A stretch of 64,000 nucleotides of DNA from Siminovitchia thermophila (GCF_016909185.1 NZ_JAFBFH010000029.1:1-64000); one strand, 5' to 3'; numbered from the stretch's first letter, positions 44,001 to 52,364 are shown. Numbers and translations are program-made. The notes: generated from the sequence alone by a model not told the origin.

Positions 44001-45239
44001 CAAGTTTTTGCAGAAAAGTTAGCGGCGGCAAAAGAAGTAATGGCAAACGAATCCGCAACACAATCAGAAGTGGATGGAGCTGTAACAGCGCTGCAGGACG
44101 CGATAAAAGCATTACAAGAAAAAGAAGCTCCTTCAGAAGAAGTTGATAAATCAACTCTCGAGTCTGTCATTGCTGAAGCAGACAAAGTCAATACAGAGAA
44201 GTATACAGAAGCAAGTGTCCAAGTTTTTGCAGAAAAATTAGCGGCGGCGAAAGAAGTAATGGCAAACGAATCCGCGCCACAATCAGAAGTGGATGGAGCT
44301 GTAACAGCGCTGCAGGACGCGATAAAAGCATTACAAGAAAAAGAAGCTCCTTCAGAAGAAGTTGACAAGTCAGCGCTAGAGTCTGTCATTGCCCAAGCAG
44401 ACAAAGTCAATACAGAGAAGTATACAGAAGCAAGTGTCGAAGTTTTTGCGGAAAAATTAGCGGCGGCAAAAGAAGTAATGGCAAACGAATCCGCGCCACA
44501 ATCAGAAGTGGATGGAGCTGTAACAGCGTTGCAAGACGCGATGAAAGCATTGCAAGAAAAAGAAGCTCCTGCGGAAGAAGTTGACAAGTCAATGCTAGAG
44601 TCTGTCATTGCCGAAGCCGACAAAGTGAATACAGAGAAGTATACAGAAGCAAGTGTCCAAGTTTTTGCGGAAAAGTTAGCGGCGGCAAAAGAAGTAATGG
44701 CAAACGAATCCGCAACACAATCAGAAGTGGATGGAGCTGTAACAGCGTTGCAGGGCGCGATGAAAGCCTTGCAAGAAAAAGAAGCTCCTTCAACAGGAGT
44801 TGATAAAAAAGCACTTGAGTCTCTCATTAAAGGGTCAGAAAAAATGAATACAGATAAGTATACACCAGAAAGTGTGCAAGTATTTTTGGAGAAGTTATCT
44901 GCCGCCAAGGAAGTGCTTCATAAGGAAAATGCTACCCAGTCTGAGGTAGACGGAGCACTAAAAGCATTACAAGACGCGATGACCCAATTAGTAGTCAGTG
45001 AAGAGCCGAAAGTTGACAAGCCAAAAGTTGACCAACCAACTACGAATGAAAAAGAGAGCGGAAATAAAAAAGTAAATAAAACATATGATAAGCAACAACA
45101 AGAGAAAGGGCATAAAGGTAGTCAATTACCTAATACGGCTACTTCTATGTTTCATTGGGCTCTCGCAGGATTTCTTCTCGTCGGTATTGGAGGATTAAGC
45201 GTGTATATTGCCAATAAAAGAAAGAGATTGAAAGGATAA
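41070..45239 (+). CDS. LPNTAT-anchored metallophosphoesterase with CBM9 and seven FIVAR repeats
   Basis: 1389 residues. Signal peptide about 1-31. A CBM9-like domain at about 35-245 has APTIDGSIDEPMWK, TFGLLWDQEYLYVAM and WSVEIAVPWEML. A cleaved-adhesin-like jelly roll spans about 248-450. A DUF5011 Ig-like domain (about 455-530) has DQLDGDLTDKV and PGIYEVTYSV. The phosphoesterase at about 535-800 has the full set: ISDTHTN, VVGDVVDS, TIGNHEYYG, FLHQPLP, FSGHQHW. Seven FIVAR modules of 73 residues start at about 806. LPNTAT at about 1353, a helix and the tail NKRKRLKG follow. CBM9 may dock it to wall glycan, and the FIVAR stalk projects it. GTG 41070 follows AAGGGAGAG. The Pho-box-like array upstream suggests control by phosphate. 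Confidence 0.9.
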   Translation: MIKKQSMFMMMMILLMIFSTLNLHVLNASAADQKRPTIDLKRTLEAPTIDGSIDEPMWKVSEPLTKHIGEGEAPEATFGLLWDQEYLYVAMDMVDDTLVHDGSGYWYQQDNIGLFLDPTLHQSSPYVDNDLQIGLVYKPNSNEPDFYFGGAPIANHDPANESKIKRAIQTTEKGWSVEIAVPWEMLDFDPNISKKLGIEVHAVDRDNKSEDDSSVSAWSAFERSSFWNDTYGFGEAILVTDILSENFDGLEAKLQPAKDESIDPSVLGWTHETPEGWEKINASNMPQGVTEWQGWSFATRDFWISADTQLREEFSKGSGVIAIADPDEWDDQGSPASQGQYDSTLVSPKMNVNGGDTLDLSLDTHYRQEGVQTALITAKFDTGEEQQVLRYDHNENSDNKGIDVLNKTEIKKIKVPDQATSMTLEFRLFNAVNNYFWAIDNIRLLEKASLPELTLQGENPLVIELGSEFIDPGVTAFDQLDGDLTDKVVVEHEIDTSNPGIYEVTYSVTNSTGFTESVTREVMVTGTNANEGLKMSMSVISDTHTNIKKTERALWDLNLINPNQHAMVVVGDVVDSSYQNQYDEMKQVMADNPRPDNLFYTIGNHEYYGTNTEMGKKRFLDFTGLDTVYYEREVNGYPFIVLGQEEAKEPINLSDAQLQWFEDTMKKQDPNKPIFVFLHQPLPFTINGTWDVAYYRDGINQYKQLKETLSKYPNAIVFSGHQHWDLRLPDMFGNHDGFYQVSTGAVINTYGPDGQGGEKVIDGTGSTGLYVEVHDDKVVIKGRDFTKSDWIDEYQHVIPLKNVEQVDKSTLESVIAEADKVNTEKYTEASVQVFAEKLAAAKEVMANESAPQSEVDGAVTALQDAIKALQEKEAPSEEVDKSTLESVIAEADKVNTEKYTEASVQVFAEKLAAAKEVMANESATQSEVDGAVTALQDAIKALQEKEAPSEEVDKSTLESVIAEADKVNTEKYTEASVQVFAEKLAAAKEVMANESATQSEVDGAVTALQDAIKALQEKEAPSEEVDKSTLESVIAEADKVNTEKYTEASVQVFAEKLAAAKEVMANESAPQSEVDGAVTALQDAIKALQEKEAPSEEVDKSALESVIAQADKVNTEKYTEASVEVFAEKLAAAKEVMANESAPQSEVDGAVTALQDAMKALQEKEAPAEEVDKSMLESVIAEADKVNTEKYTEASVQVFAEKLAAAKEVMANESATQSEVDGAVTALQGAMKALQEKEAPSTGVDKKALESLIKGSEKMNTDKYTPESVQVFLEKLSAAKEVLHKENATQSEVDGALKALQDAMTQLVVSEEPKVDKPKVDQPTTNEKESGNKKVNKTYDKQQQEKGHKGSQLPNTATSMFHWALAGFLLVGIGGLSVYIANKRKRLKG
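43485..45003 (+). repeat. Seven in-frame 219-bp FIVAR-coding repeats
   Basis: Units start at 43485, 43704, 43923, 44142, 44361, 44580 and 44799, exactly 219 bp apart. The first six are nearly identical at the DNA level, with variants APQ/ATQ and Ile/Met at fixed positions; the seventh is diverged. The near-identity means recent amplification or gene conversion, and the repeat number probably varies between strains. The opposite strand is open through the array, but that is a by-product. Confidence 0.95.
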
Positions 45240-45251
45240 TATCCTATATAA

Positions 45252-45304
45252 GTATGGAATGGGACGAGCGATCCATATAATATATGGTCGCTCCCTCTTC
45301 CATA
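45252..45304 (+). terminator. Long hairpin after surface phosphoesterase gene
   Basis: Inner stem GAGCGA-T-CCATATA / TATATGG-TCGCTC (45266-45293) is extended by outer GTATGGAA / TTCCATAC. There is no T-run. Its position 13 bases after the stop suggests termination or 3'-end protection. Confidence 0.6.
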
Positions 45305-45336
45305 CAAATGCCCATCACCAAGTTATATAAGGTGGG

Positions 45337-45357
45337 GAAAGTGACTATTTCACTTTC
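45337..45357 (+). promoter_or_regulatory. Perfect inverted repeat upstream of phosphonate-binding protein gene
   Basis: GAAAGTGA-CTATT-TCACTTTC, 8-bp arms. It is the best operator candidate for the DeoR-family regulator encoded at the end of this cluster; DeoR proteins often bind A/T-rich GAAAG/CTTTC-type sites. It immediately precedes the 42-bp tandem duplication. Confidence 0.5.
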
Positions 45358-45441
45358 GTAGAATCCACCTCAACAAAACACTTATGTAGAAAGGTCTAAG
45401 TAGAATCCACCTCAACAAAACACTTATGTAGAAAGGTCTAA
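45358..45441 (+). repeat. 42-bp tandem duplication covering the leader and Shine-Dalgarno
   Basis: Two identical 42-bp units (45358-45399 and 45400-45441), each GTAGAATCCACCTC..GAAAGGTCTAA, end four bases before the ATG at 45446. Each carries the GAAAGG ribosome binding site, so the transcript has two tandem copies, only the second at working distance. Exact identity implies a recent duplication. Confidence 0.9.
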
Positions 45442-45445
45442 TACG

Positions 45446-46528
45446 ATGAAAAAACCAATTTTGTTACTAATTGCAGTCTCGCTATTCGCATTGATCATAG
45501 CTGGATGCTCTGGAGGATCGAAAGATTCGAAAGAAACCTCAGGAAAAGAAGCAAGCGATTCAGGGAAAAAAGAAAAAATCACCGTCTATTCTTCCTATGA
45601 AACAGAAGAGTTAGAAGAGTATATGAAAAGATTTGAAGAAGCACATCCGGAAATTGAAGTAGATTTGGTACGTGACTCTACTGGTGTAACGACCTCCAAG
45701 CTATTAGCGGAAAAAGATAATCCCGTGGCTGACGTAGTGTTTGGAGTAGCTGCAAGCAGCTTGTTATTTTTAGAGGAACATGATCTATTGGAAGGATATA
45801 ATCCAAAAGGCATCGAGCGTTTAGAACCTAAGTTTAAAGACCAAGTCAATGATCCCGCACTTTGGACCGGAAACGACGCTTTTGTCGCAGCGATTGCTGT
45901 CAATACGCAAGAATTAGAGCGCTTAGGTGTAGAAGCTCCTAAGTCTTACAAAGATTTATTAGATCCAAAATATAAAGACTTAATCGTTATGCCAAACCCC
46001 GCATCTTCAGGAACCGGATTTTTAATGGTTAATGCTTGGCTGCAAATGTTTGAGGAAGAAGGCGGTTGGGAGTTCATGGACGGATTACATAAAAACATGA
46101 ATCAATATGTACATTCCGGTTCAAAACCAGCAAAAGCCGTAGCTAGAGGAGAGTTTCCAATCGGTTTAACGTTTGCGTATCCAGTCATAAGCGAAATTGA
46201 AAAAGGAGCACCTGTTGAATTGGTTTTACCGTCAGAGGGTTCTGGTTGGGAAATCGAAGCCAATGCTCTTGTTAAAAAACCTGAAATCAAGGAAGCGGCT
46301 AAAACATTCTTAGATTGGGCAATCAGCGATAACGCGATGGAAGGATATCAACAATATCACGGTGTAGTTGCCGTTAATGTGGACACGAAAGCAAATGAAG
46401 GATTTCCGGAAAATATCATTGACCAAATGATTGATAACGACTTTAGCTGGGCCGCTCAAAACCGAGAAGGCATACTGGATGAGTGGTTAAAGCGCTACGA
46501 CGAAAAGAGCGCGCCTGAAGAAGAATAA
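45446..46528 (+). CDS. 2-aminoethylphosphonate-type ABC transporter substrate-binding lipoprotein
   Basis: 360 residues. The lipoprotein signal has lipobox LIIAGC and a Ser/Lys/Glu linker. The fold is the iron/thiamine/AEP-binding type: ITVYSSYETEELEEYMKRFE, VRDSTGVTTSKLLAEKDNP, ADVVFGVAASSLLFLEEHDLL, VMPNPASSGTGFLMV. This pattern, and its neighbours (one ATPase, one double-length permease, a HAD), match the putative 2-aminoethylphosphonate transporter group. An iron or other anionic ligand is the main alternative. A terminator-like hairpin after the gene would raise its level over the membrane parts. Confidence 0.85.
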   Translation: MKKPILLLIAVSLFALIIAGCSGGSKDSKETSGKEASDSGKKEKITVYSSYETEELEEYMKRFEEAHPEIEVDLVRDSTGVTTSKLLAEKDNPVADVVFGVAASSLLFLEEHDLLEGYNPKGIERLEPKFKDQVNDPALWTGNDAFVAAIAVNTQELERLGVEAPKSYKDLLDPKYKDLIVMPNPASSGTGFLMVNAWLQMFEEEGGWEFMDGLHKNMNQYVHSGSKPAKAVARGEFPIGLTFAYPVISEIEKGAPVELVLPSEGSGWEIEANALVKKPEIKEAAKTFLDWAISDNAMEGYQQYHGVVAVNVDTKANEGFPENIIDQMIDNDFSWAAQNREGILDEWLKRYDEKSAPEEE

Positions 46529-46540
46529 TAACAGTGGCGA

Positions 46541-46611
46541 AGAGGCATTCCGATTATCCGGATTGGAGTAGAATACTTCTTTATTCCGAGGTACCGGATG
46601 CCTCTTTTTTC
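46541..46611 (+). terminator. Intergenic terminator/attenuator in transporter operon
   Basis: AGAGGCAT..CCG (46541-46552) pairs with CGG-ATGCCTCT (46595-46605), followed by a T-run; inside the loop a smaller stem (CCGATTATCCGG) can form. Such a partial terminator between binding-protein and ATPase genes is common and explains stoichiometry. Confidence 0.7.
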
Positions 46612-46636
46612 TTACCTGATAGAAGGAGGGAAAAAG

Positions 46637-47698
46637 ATGGATTTTTTAAAAATCCAACATGTAACGAAAACATATGGAAATTTTGTCGCATTATATGATA
46701 TCAATTTCACAGTGGAAAAAGGCGAGTTTGTCTGTTTACTAGGTCCGAGCGGATGTGGGAAAACAACATTGCTTAGAATAATCGCCGGCTTAGAACAGCC
46801 GAATGCCGGTTCGAAAATAGTGATGGGAGGCCAGGATGTAACAAAGTGGCCGCCGCATAAAAGAGACTTCGGGATCGTCTTCCAATCTTATGCGTTATTT
46901 CCGAATTTGACGGTTGCCCAAAATATCGCTTACGGATTAAAGAGCAAAAGGTTGAGTAAAAGTGACATAAAGGAGAAGGTGCAAGAATGCCTTGCGCAAG
47001 TCAATTTAGAACGTGTGCGTGATCATTATCCGACACAGTTGTCGGGTGGACAGCAACAGCGTGTCGCTTTGGCACGCGCGTTAGCCTTGTCGCCAAGCTT
47101 TCTTTTACTGGATGAGCCTTTATCAGCTTTAGATGCGAAGGTGAGAATGCATCTCAGGATGGAAATTCGACATCTTCAAGAACAGCTTGGAGTGACAACG
47201 ATAATGGTTACCCATGATCAGGAAGAAGCCTTATCAATGGGAGATAAAATCGTTGTCATGAACGATGCTTGTATTGAGCAGATTGGTTCTCCCATTGAGG
47301 TTTACGAACAGCCGATCACACCGTTTGTAGCCGACTTCATTGGAACAGCCAATTTCATTAAAAACGCGTTAGGCTCTGTTGTGGCTATTCGTCCTGAAAA
47401 CATCGTCATGAGTGAAATAGAGTCGGAAGATAGCATCAGAGCAGTCGTGGAAGCAGTGGAGTTTCGCGGTTCGTTAAGTCGGGTTTATTTACAGTTAGAG
47501 AAAAATAGCGACATACAATTGGAAAGAAATTTATTAGTGGTTGATCTGCCTATCAATCAAGCAAGAAATGTAGTGATGCAAAAGGGTAAAGAAATGTTTG
47601 TTACATTTTTTCAAGACAGATTGATTACATATGACCAAAGTGGGCGCAGTGAGGGCGGATATAGTATGCCGGCAAGCAGTGGAATTTCATTTTTTTAA
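46637..47698 (+). CDS. 2-aminoethylphosphonate-type ABC transporter ATP-binding protein
   Basis: 353 residues from ATG 46637, set by GAAGGAGGG; the frame also runs open upstream through the terminator hairpin, which is not translated. Walker A GPSGCGKTT, Q-loop VFQSYALFPNLTV, signature LSGGQQQRVALARAL, Walker B LLLDEPLSALD, H-loop MVTHDQEEAL. The C-terminal TOBE domain begins at IRPENIVMS. It belongs to the PotA/FbpC/AEP ATPase branch. It energises the double-length permease encoded next. Confidence 0.88.
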   Translation: MDFLKIQHVTKTYGNFVALYDINFTVEKGEFVCLLGPSGCGKTTLLRIIAGLEQPNAGSKIVMGGQDVTKWPPHKRDFGIVFQSYALFPNLTVAQNIAYGLKSKRLSKSDIKEKVQECLAQVNLERVRDHYPTQLSGGQQQRVALARALALSPSFLLLDEPLSALDAKVRMHLRMEIRHLQEQLGVTTIMVTHDQEEALSMGDKIVVMNDACIEQIGSPIEVYEQPITPFVADFIGTANFIKNALGSVVAIRPENIVMSEIESEDSIRAVVEAVEFRGSLSRVYLQLEKNSDIQLERNLLVVDLPINQARNVVMQKGKEMFVTFFQDRLITYDQSGRSEGGYSMPASSGISFF

Positions 47699-47713
47699 GG
47701 AGTAAGAGAGTAT

Positions 47714-49540
47714 ATGGTAAACAAAGAACAGTTGCTCTATCCTGCACAATCAGCCATGAAACGGAAGATTCGTCATAAAAAGGTAAGGCAGCAATCAGGG
47801 TGGATTGACCGCCTGCAAAAACTACTGATCATTTTAATGGTTCTTGGTCTCGTCATTGCGATTGTTCTGCCGCTGTTACAGCTCGTTATGAAAGCATTAT
47901 CGAATGAACAAGGACAGTTTATTGGATTCGCAAACTTTATCGAATATTTTTCCACACCCTCTTTAGTAAAGTCAATGTACAATACGTTGTTTATTGCGAT
48001 TACAACGGGTGTCATTTCAGTCATGCTCGGCTTTACATTTGCTTATGCGGTGACAAGAACGGAAATGAGATGGAAAACGATTTTTAAATACATTGCTTTT
48101 ATTCCTTTATTTGCTCCAACCATGACTTACGGAATCGGGTTAATTAATTTATTCGGAAATAATGGAGTCGTTACAACAGGGTTTTTTGGTTTATTTGAGT
48201 CTATGTTCGGTGTAAATGCAGGAGTGGATATTCATCTGTACGGGCCGGTCGGCATTATTATTTCGGAAGTGTTTTATACGTTTCCACAAGCTTTTTTACT
48301 ATTAAGCATTTCACTTGCGACAACGGATTATCGCTTATATGAAGCGGCAGATACATTAGGCGCGGGACCGATCAAAAAATTATTCACCGTTACACTGCCT
48401 AGTGTAAAGTACGCCTTATTTAGTTCGTTTATTATTTCGTTTATTTTAAGCTTTACAGATTTTGGCGCTCCGGTTGTAGTGGGCGGGCAGTATAATGTGA
48501 TGGCTACGGATATTTACCAGCAAGTAGTGGGGCAGTTCAAGATGTCAATGGGGGCAACTGTAGGTCTTATTTTGATCATCCCTGCCGTCATCGCTTTTAT
48601 TGCCGACCGGATCATCCAAAGAAAACAGAGTACGGTGATTTCCGCAAAATCTGTACCTTATAAAATAAAGCCGAACCGTCTGCGTGATCGTTTATATTTT
48701 ATATATTGTTTGATCATTTCAGGGTCTGTTTTATTGCTGATGGCAGCAGTATTATTGCCCGCAATCAGTACATATTGGCCATATAATTTATCACTGACAT
48801 TCGATCACTTCTTGTTTAAGCGCGCCTCCACAACCGGAATTCAACCATATATAAATAGTTTATGGATTGCTCTTCTGACTGCTGTTTTAGGAACAGCGAT
48901 TGTTTTTTTCAGTGCTTATTTGATTGAAAAATCACGGTCCTTTAAGGCAATCAGGCAAACGGCTTATTTCCTTTCGATCATTCCTTTGGCGCTGCCGGGA
49001 TTGGCGATTGGTCTGGCGTATATTTTCTTTTTTAATCAAGCGGCGTTAGCGATTCCGTTTACCGATTTGAGCATACCGAACCCATTTAATATGTTATACG
49101 GCACGATCTGGATTCTTGTATTGGCCAATATCGTCCATTTTTACTCGGTCAACTTTTTCACGGCCAATACGGCATTGAAAAAGTTGGATCATGAATTTGA
49201 ATCGGTTTCCGAGTCGATGAATGTCCCTTTTTATAGGACATTTACGCGAGTCACCATGCCTATGTCATTTGCGGCCATTGTGGAAATGTTCGTGTACTTC
49301 TTTATTAACTCGATGACGACGATATCAGCGATTATCTTCTTATATACTTCTCAAACAAAACCAGCTTCTGTGGCCATCGTAACGATGATGGATGAAGGTA
49401 ATACGGAGTCTGCCGCGGCGATGTCAATCATCGTGATTGTCACGAACATACTCGTTAGATTAGGTTATGAATTTTTTACCAAGAAAATAAAAAAGCGCAT
49501 GAATGCTTGGCAAGAAGCATCAAGAAGCAAAGCCGGCTAG
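47714..49540 (+). CDS. 2-aminoethylphosphonate-type ABC transporter permease (fused double domain)
   Basis: 608 residues with about 12 membrane helices in two homologous halves. Each half carries an EAA loop: LYEAADTLGAGPIKKLFTVTLP (about 212) and EFESVSESMNVPFYRTFTRVTMP (about 494). This FbpB/ThiP-like fused arrangement is the one seen in the 2-aminoethylphosphonate transporter family, where a single gene supplies the membrane dimer. ATG 47714 follows AAGGAGTAAGAG. Confidence 0.88.
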   Translation: MVNKEQLLYPAQSAMKRKIRHKKVRQQSGWIDRLQKLLIILMVLGLVIAIVLPLLQLVMKALSNEQGQFIGFANFIEYFSTPSLVKSMYNTLFIAITTGVISVMLGFTFAYAVTRTEMRWKTIFKYIAFIPLFAPTMTYGIGLINLFGNNGVVTTGFFGLFESMFGVNAGVDIHLYGPVGIIISEVFYTFPQAFLLLSISLATTDYRLYEAADTLGAGPIKKLFTVTLPSVKYALFSSFIISFILSFTDFGAPVVVGGQYNVMATDIYQQVVGQFKMSMGATVGLILIIPAVIAFIADRIIQRKQSTVISAKSVPYKIKPNRLRDRLYFIYCLIISGSVLLLMAAVLLPAISTYWPYNLSLTFDHFLFKRASTTGIQPYINSLWIALLTAVLGTAIVFFSAYLIEKSRSFKAIRQTAYFLSIIPLALPGLAIGLAYIFFFNQAALAIPFTDLSIPNPFNMLYGTIWILVLANIVHFYSVNFFTANTALKKLDHEFESVSESMNVPFYRTFTRVTMPMSFAAIVEMFVYFFINSMTTISAIIFLYTSQTKPASVAIVTMMDEGNTESAAAMSIIVIVTNILVRLGYEFFTKKIKKRMNAWQEASRSKAG

Positions 49541-49555
49541 GAAGGAGCGTTCAAT

Positions 49556-50695
49556 ATGGTTAAAACAATATTGTTTGATGTAGATGGCGTATTTTTAAGT
49601 GAGGAGCGTTGTTTTGATGCAACCGCATTATCCATTTGGGAATTAGTTTACAATCCACTATATTTAGGGCTTTCGGGAGATACCTTTACCGTCTCCCCAA
49701 CAGAGGAAAACATCCGCCGTATTCGCGAACATGTCTTATCAAACGATGCGATATTGCAATTTGTAAAAGATCGTGGTATTAATTCGAATTGGGATATGGT
49801 GTTTTTAACTTTTTCTCATCAACTCGTGCGATTATTATACGAGCTCTCATTAGAACGACGTGAATTCGTAGAGTCGATATTACAGCGGCCTATCGATAAA
49901 GATCGTTTGCGGGAAATTGGGGAAGCATGTAATGAAAGCAACATTTCATTTATTCCAAATTATGATGAGTTCGTTCGGGATTTTCAGCAAACAGATGTTG
50001 AGCAACAGGACCTACTATTGTATGTGAATGATTTGGCCAGACATTGGCTGGGAATAGATGATGATCTTTTTCCGATAAACAATCCTTTGTGGGAATTGGG
50101 ACGGAAAGTGTACCAAGAATGGTATTTAGGGGATCCATATTATGAGCAGTCAGAAAGAGAGCGTCCATATACTTTGGGGAAAAATGGATTTCTTGAAGAT
50201 GAAATAGCACTCGCCAATGTAGAAGACATTCGCTCCTTTTTACGCGATTTGCGGGAAAAAGGGTATTTATTGGGGATCGGTACTAGCAGACCCTATCTGG
50301 AATGTAAAATTCCGTTTCAAAGGCTTGGATTCTGGGAGTACTTTCATCCAGAACATGTTGTGACGGCAACGGATGTGAGCGAGGCGGAGCGTAAATTTCC
50401 CAATCAAGTACCACTTGGCAAACCGAAACCATTTACGTACGTAAAAGGGTATAAAGGAAGAAAAGTGGCGGATGAAAAAGTATTGTCCATACCATTGCCC
50501 ATTCACAAGGGCGAGGATGTTCTGATCATTGGTGACTCAGTGGCAGATTATATGGCGGCGCAGTCGATGGGATGTAAAATTGCTGCTATTTTAACTTGTT
50601 GTTTATCAGGTAAAGCGTCACGTTCAATGTTTGAAGCACTAAATGCCGACTATATTTTTGATGATGTCCTGCAATTACGCGAAATCCTATTGTAA
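49556..50695 (+). CDS. Large HAD-superfamily hydrolase
   Basis: 379 residues. Motif I is TILFDVDGVFLSEE (Asp9, Asp11), motif II is LGIGTSRPYLE, Lys probably in LGKPKPFTYVKG, motif IV is LIIGDSVADYMAA. It has an unusually long helical cap of about 180 residues between motifs I and II, so it differs from PhnX phosphonatase (no DxAGT) and from the 244-residue HAD at 28107. GAAGGAGCG precedes ATG 49556, 15 bases after the permease stop. It probably removes phosphate from, or cleaves, the compound imported by this transporter. Confidence 0.82.
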   Translation: MVKTILFDVDGVFLSEERCFDATALSIWELVYNPLYLGLSGDTFTVSPTEENIRRIREHVLSNDAILQFVKDRGINSNWDMVFLTFSHQLVRLLYELSLERREFVESILQRPIDKDRLREIGEACNESNISFIPNYDEFVRDFQQTDVEQQDLLLYVNDLARHWLGIDDDLFPINNPLWELGRKVYQEWYLGDPYYEQSERERPYTLGKNGFLEDEIALANVEDIRSFLRDLREKGYLLGIGTSRPYLECKIPFQRLGFWEYFHPEHVVTATDVSEAERKFPNQVPLGKPKPFTYVKGYKGRKVADEKVLSIPLPIHKGEDVLIIGDSVADYMAAQSMGCKIAAILTCCLSGKASRSMFEALNADYIFDDVLQLREILL

Positions 50696-50910
50696 TGAAA
50701 GGGAGAAGCATGTAAGGGAGGGATTGTCTAATTAAGGGCAGTCCTTTCGCCCATGTTCACATGATAAAGCGTTCGCAAGCATAAAAGGTTCATGATAGCG
50801 CTAGATTTTTATGTTTGCTCAGGAAGTCTTATTTTATAATTAAGATATAAAAATTGAAATTAGCTAGTTCATGTATCCAGAGGAGATAAATCGAATGGGG
50901 GCCAGTTGGA

Positions 50911-51672
50911 TTGAATAAAGAAGAAAGACATATGTTTATTGTAAAACAGCTAGAAGTACACGACAAAGTGTTAGTAATGGATTTGGCAAATGTACTTAAC
51001 GTTACTCCGGAAACGATTCGAAGAGATTTGGCAGAGCTTGAAATGAATGAACAACTGACTCGTATTCACGGAGGAGCCGTTCCCTTTATCCCGACGCAAA
51101 GAGAAATGATTTATGAGAAGAAAATGTCCTTATATCTTGAGGAAAAGAAACGGATAGCAAAGCGGGCGGCTGAGCTGATACAACATGGAGATACGATCGC
51201 ATTGGATTTGGGCACGACAACCGTACATATAGCCGATATGATTGAAGATGTACAATCGTTGACCGTCGTAACCAATTCATTAAGTGCCGCCATTCGCTTT
51301 AATTTAGCACTCGAGGAGCGACGGATTTCTGGACAGGTGATCATGTTGCCAGGCATTACAAATCCTTATCAAGCATCTGTGAAAGGAACGGCCACAGTGG
51401 AATTTTTAAAGAGATTTAATTTTACCCGAGCGTTTATCTCCTGTGGAGGCTTTACAACCAATGCGATTTATGACTTTGATATGGATGAATCTCTTGTTTC
51501 GGAAACGATGATCCAATGCAGTAAAGAATCAATCTTACTTGCCGATGCGTCAAAATTCAATAAAAGGTCCAACTTTAAAATTTGCCCGTTGTCCAATATT
51601 TCAACGGTTATTTGTAATGAAGAAAAACCAGTTGAATGGGATGAACAAAAATGTGCTTGGATCATGGCATAG
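50911..51672 (+). CDS. DeoR-family transcriptional regulator
   Basis: 253 residues from TTG 50911 (TGGGGG about ten bases upstream). The N-terminal helix-turn-helix has the DeoR signature VMDLANVLNVTPETIRRDLAELE and LTRIHGGAVPF. The C-terminal sugar-phosphate sensor (DeoRC) has DTIALDLGTTTVHIADMI, VVTNSLSAAI and FISCGGFT. DeoR proteins sense phosphorylated metabolites. By position it controls the phosphonate-type transporter; the inverted repeat at 45337-45357 is the candidate site. Confidence 0.88.
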   Translation: MNKEERHMFIVKQLEVHDKVLVMDLANVLNVTPETIRRDLAELEMNEQLTRIHGGAVPFIPTQREMIYEKKMSLYLEEKKRIAKRAAELIQHGDTIALDLGTTTVHIADMIEDVQSLTVVTNSLSAAIRFNLALEERRISGQVIMLPGITNPYQASVKGTATVEFLKRFNFTRAFISCGGFTTNAIYDFDMDESLVSETMIQCSKESILLADASKFNKRSNFKICPLSNISTVICNEEKPVEWDEQKCAWIMA

Positions 51673-51883
51673 TTGCTTCGATTCAGAAGTTGCAGAGGCA
51701 TTTACAGTTCGCATTTCGCGGACATTATGAGGTTTGTTTGATGCAACAGAAAAAAGGTGATCAGCGGCCGACCCCATTATCCGCTGTTCGTAACCTGCCG
51801 GCTTGATTTCATGAAGGTTAAGCAAGCTCCCTCAATCTTCTACATGCGGAGCAAAAAATTCTGATTGAATTGATAAACATAAA

Positions 51884-51924
51884 ACCGCATGAACTCAGGG
51901 TTTTTAAGCTTGATTTCATGCGGT
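51884..51924. repeat. Repeat family 2 copy (diverged)
   Basis: ACCGCATGAACTCA..TGATTTCATGCGGT hairpin with an about 13-base loop, then GGTTCCGGCCTCC, as at the ends of other family 2 units. From 51925 to 52364 I see no supported gene; several short open frames there have no recognisable product. Confidence 0.6.
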
Positions 51925-52364
51925 TCATGATGCTAAAAAGGTTCCGGCCTCCACATTTTTAAGTTCCACCTCTTCACATTCTGAATAAATAGTATGTTAT
52001 TCAGTGTCATTGGCATATAACCAATTCGTAAGAGTTTCCGCAATTTAGGCATTTCCTACCAATTTTATCGGTTGTATTCCCTTGTTCATTCAAGAAAAAC
52101 TTGAAAAAAGCAATGAACGTCCGCAACTTTTCGGCATGACAACACGGTGGTTGCTGCAAAACAAACGACGATTGAAGCCAAGCCATAAAAATATCGAAGT
52201 AGAAATCCAGTTTCAGGCTTGCGACATGCCCAATAAGACATACAACAAACAAGATGGAACGAACAGATCTTTTAGGATGGTCCTTTTGGGGGATTTATGT
52301 TTTTATCGAAAACAATTAAGCTGTATAAGTATGGAATTTTTTGCTAGCTCAGAGAGGGATGTTG

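Noticed and set aside
43331-44908. 525-codon open frame opposite the FIVAR repeats, plus several 60-70-codon repeated frames
   Set aside because: Codon structure of the 219-bp repeats leaves the other strand open; no start context or family match.
43485-45003. CRISPR or tandem non-coding repeat
   Set aside because: Exact 219-bp coding units in frame with a surface protein; no spacers.
46598-46636. Upstream in-frame start for the phosphonate-type ATPase
   Set aside because: It would translate through the terminator hairpin at 46541-46611; GAAGGAGGG before ATG 46637 is far better.
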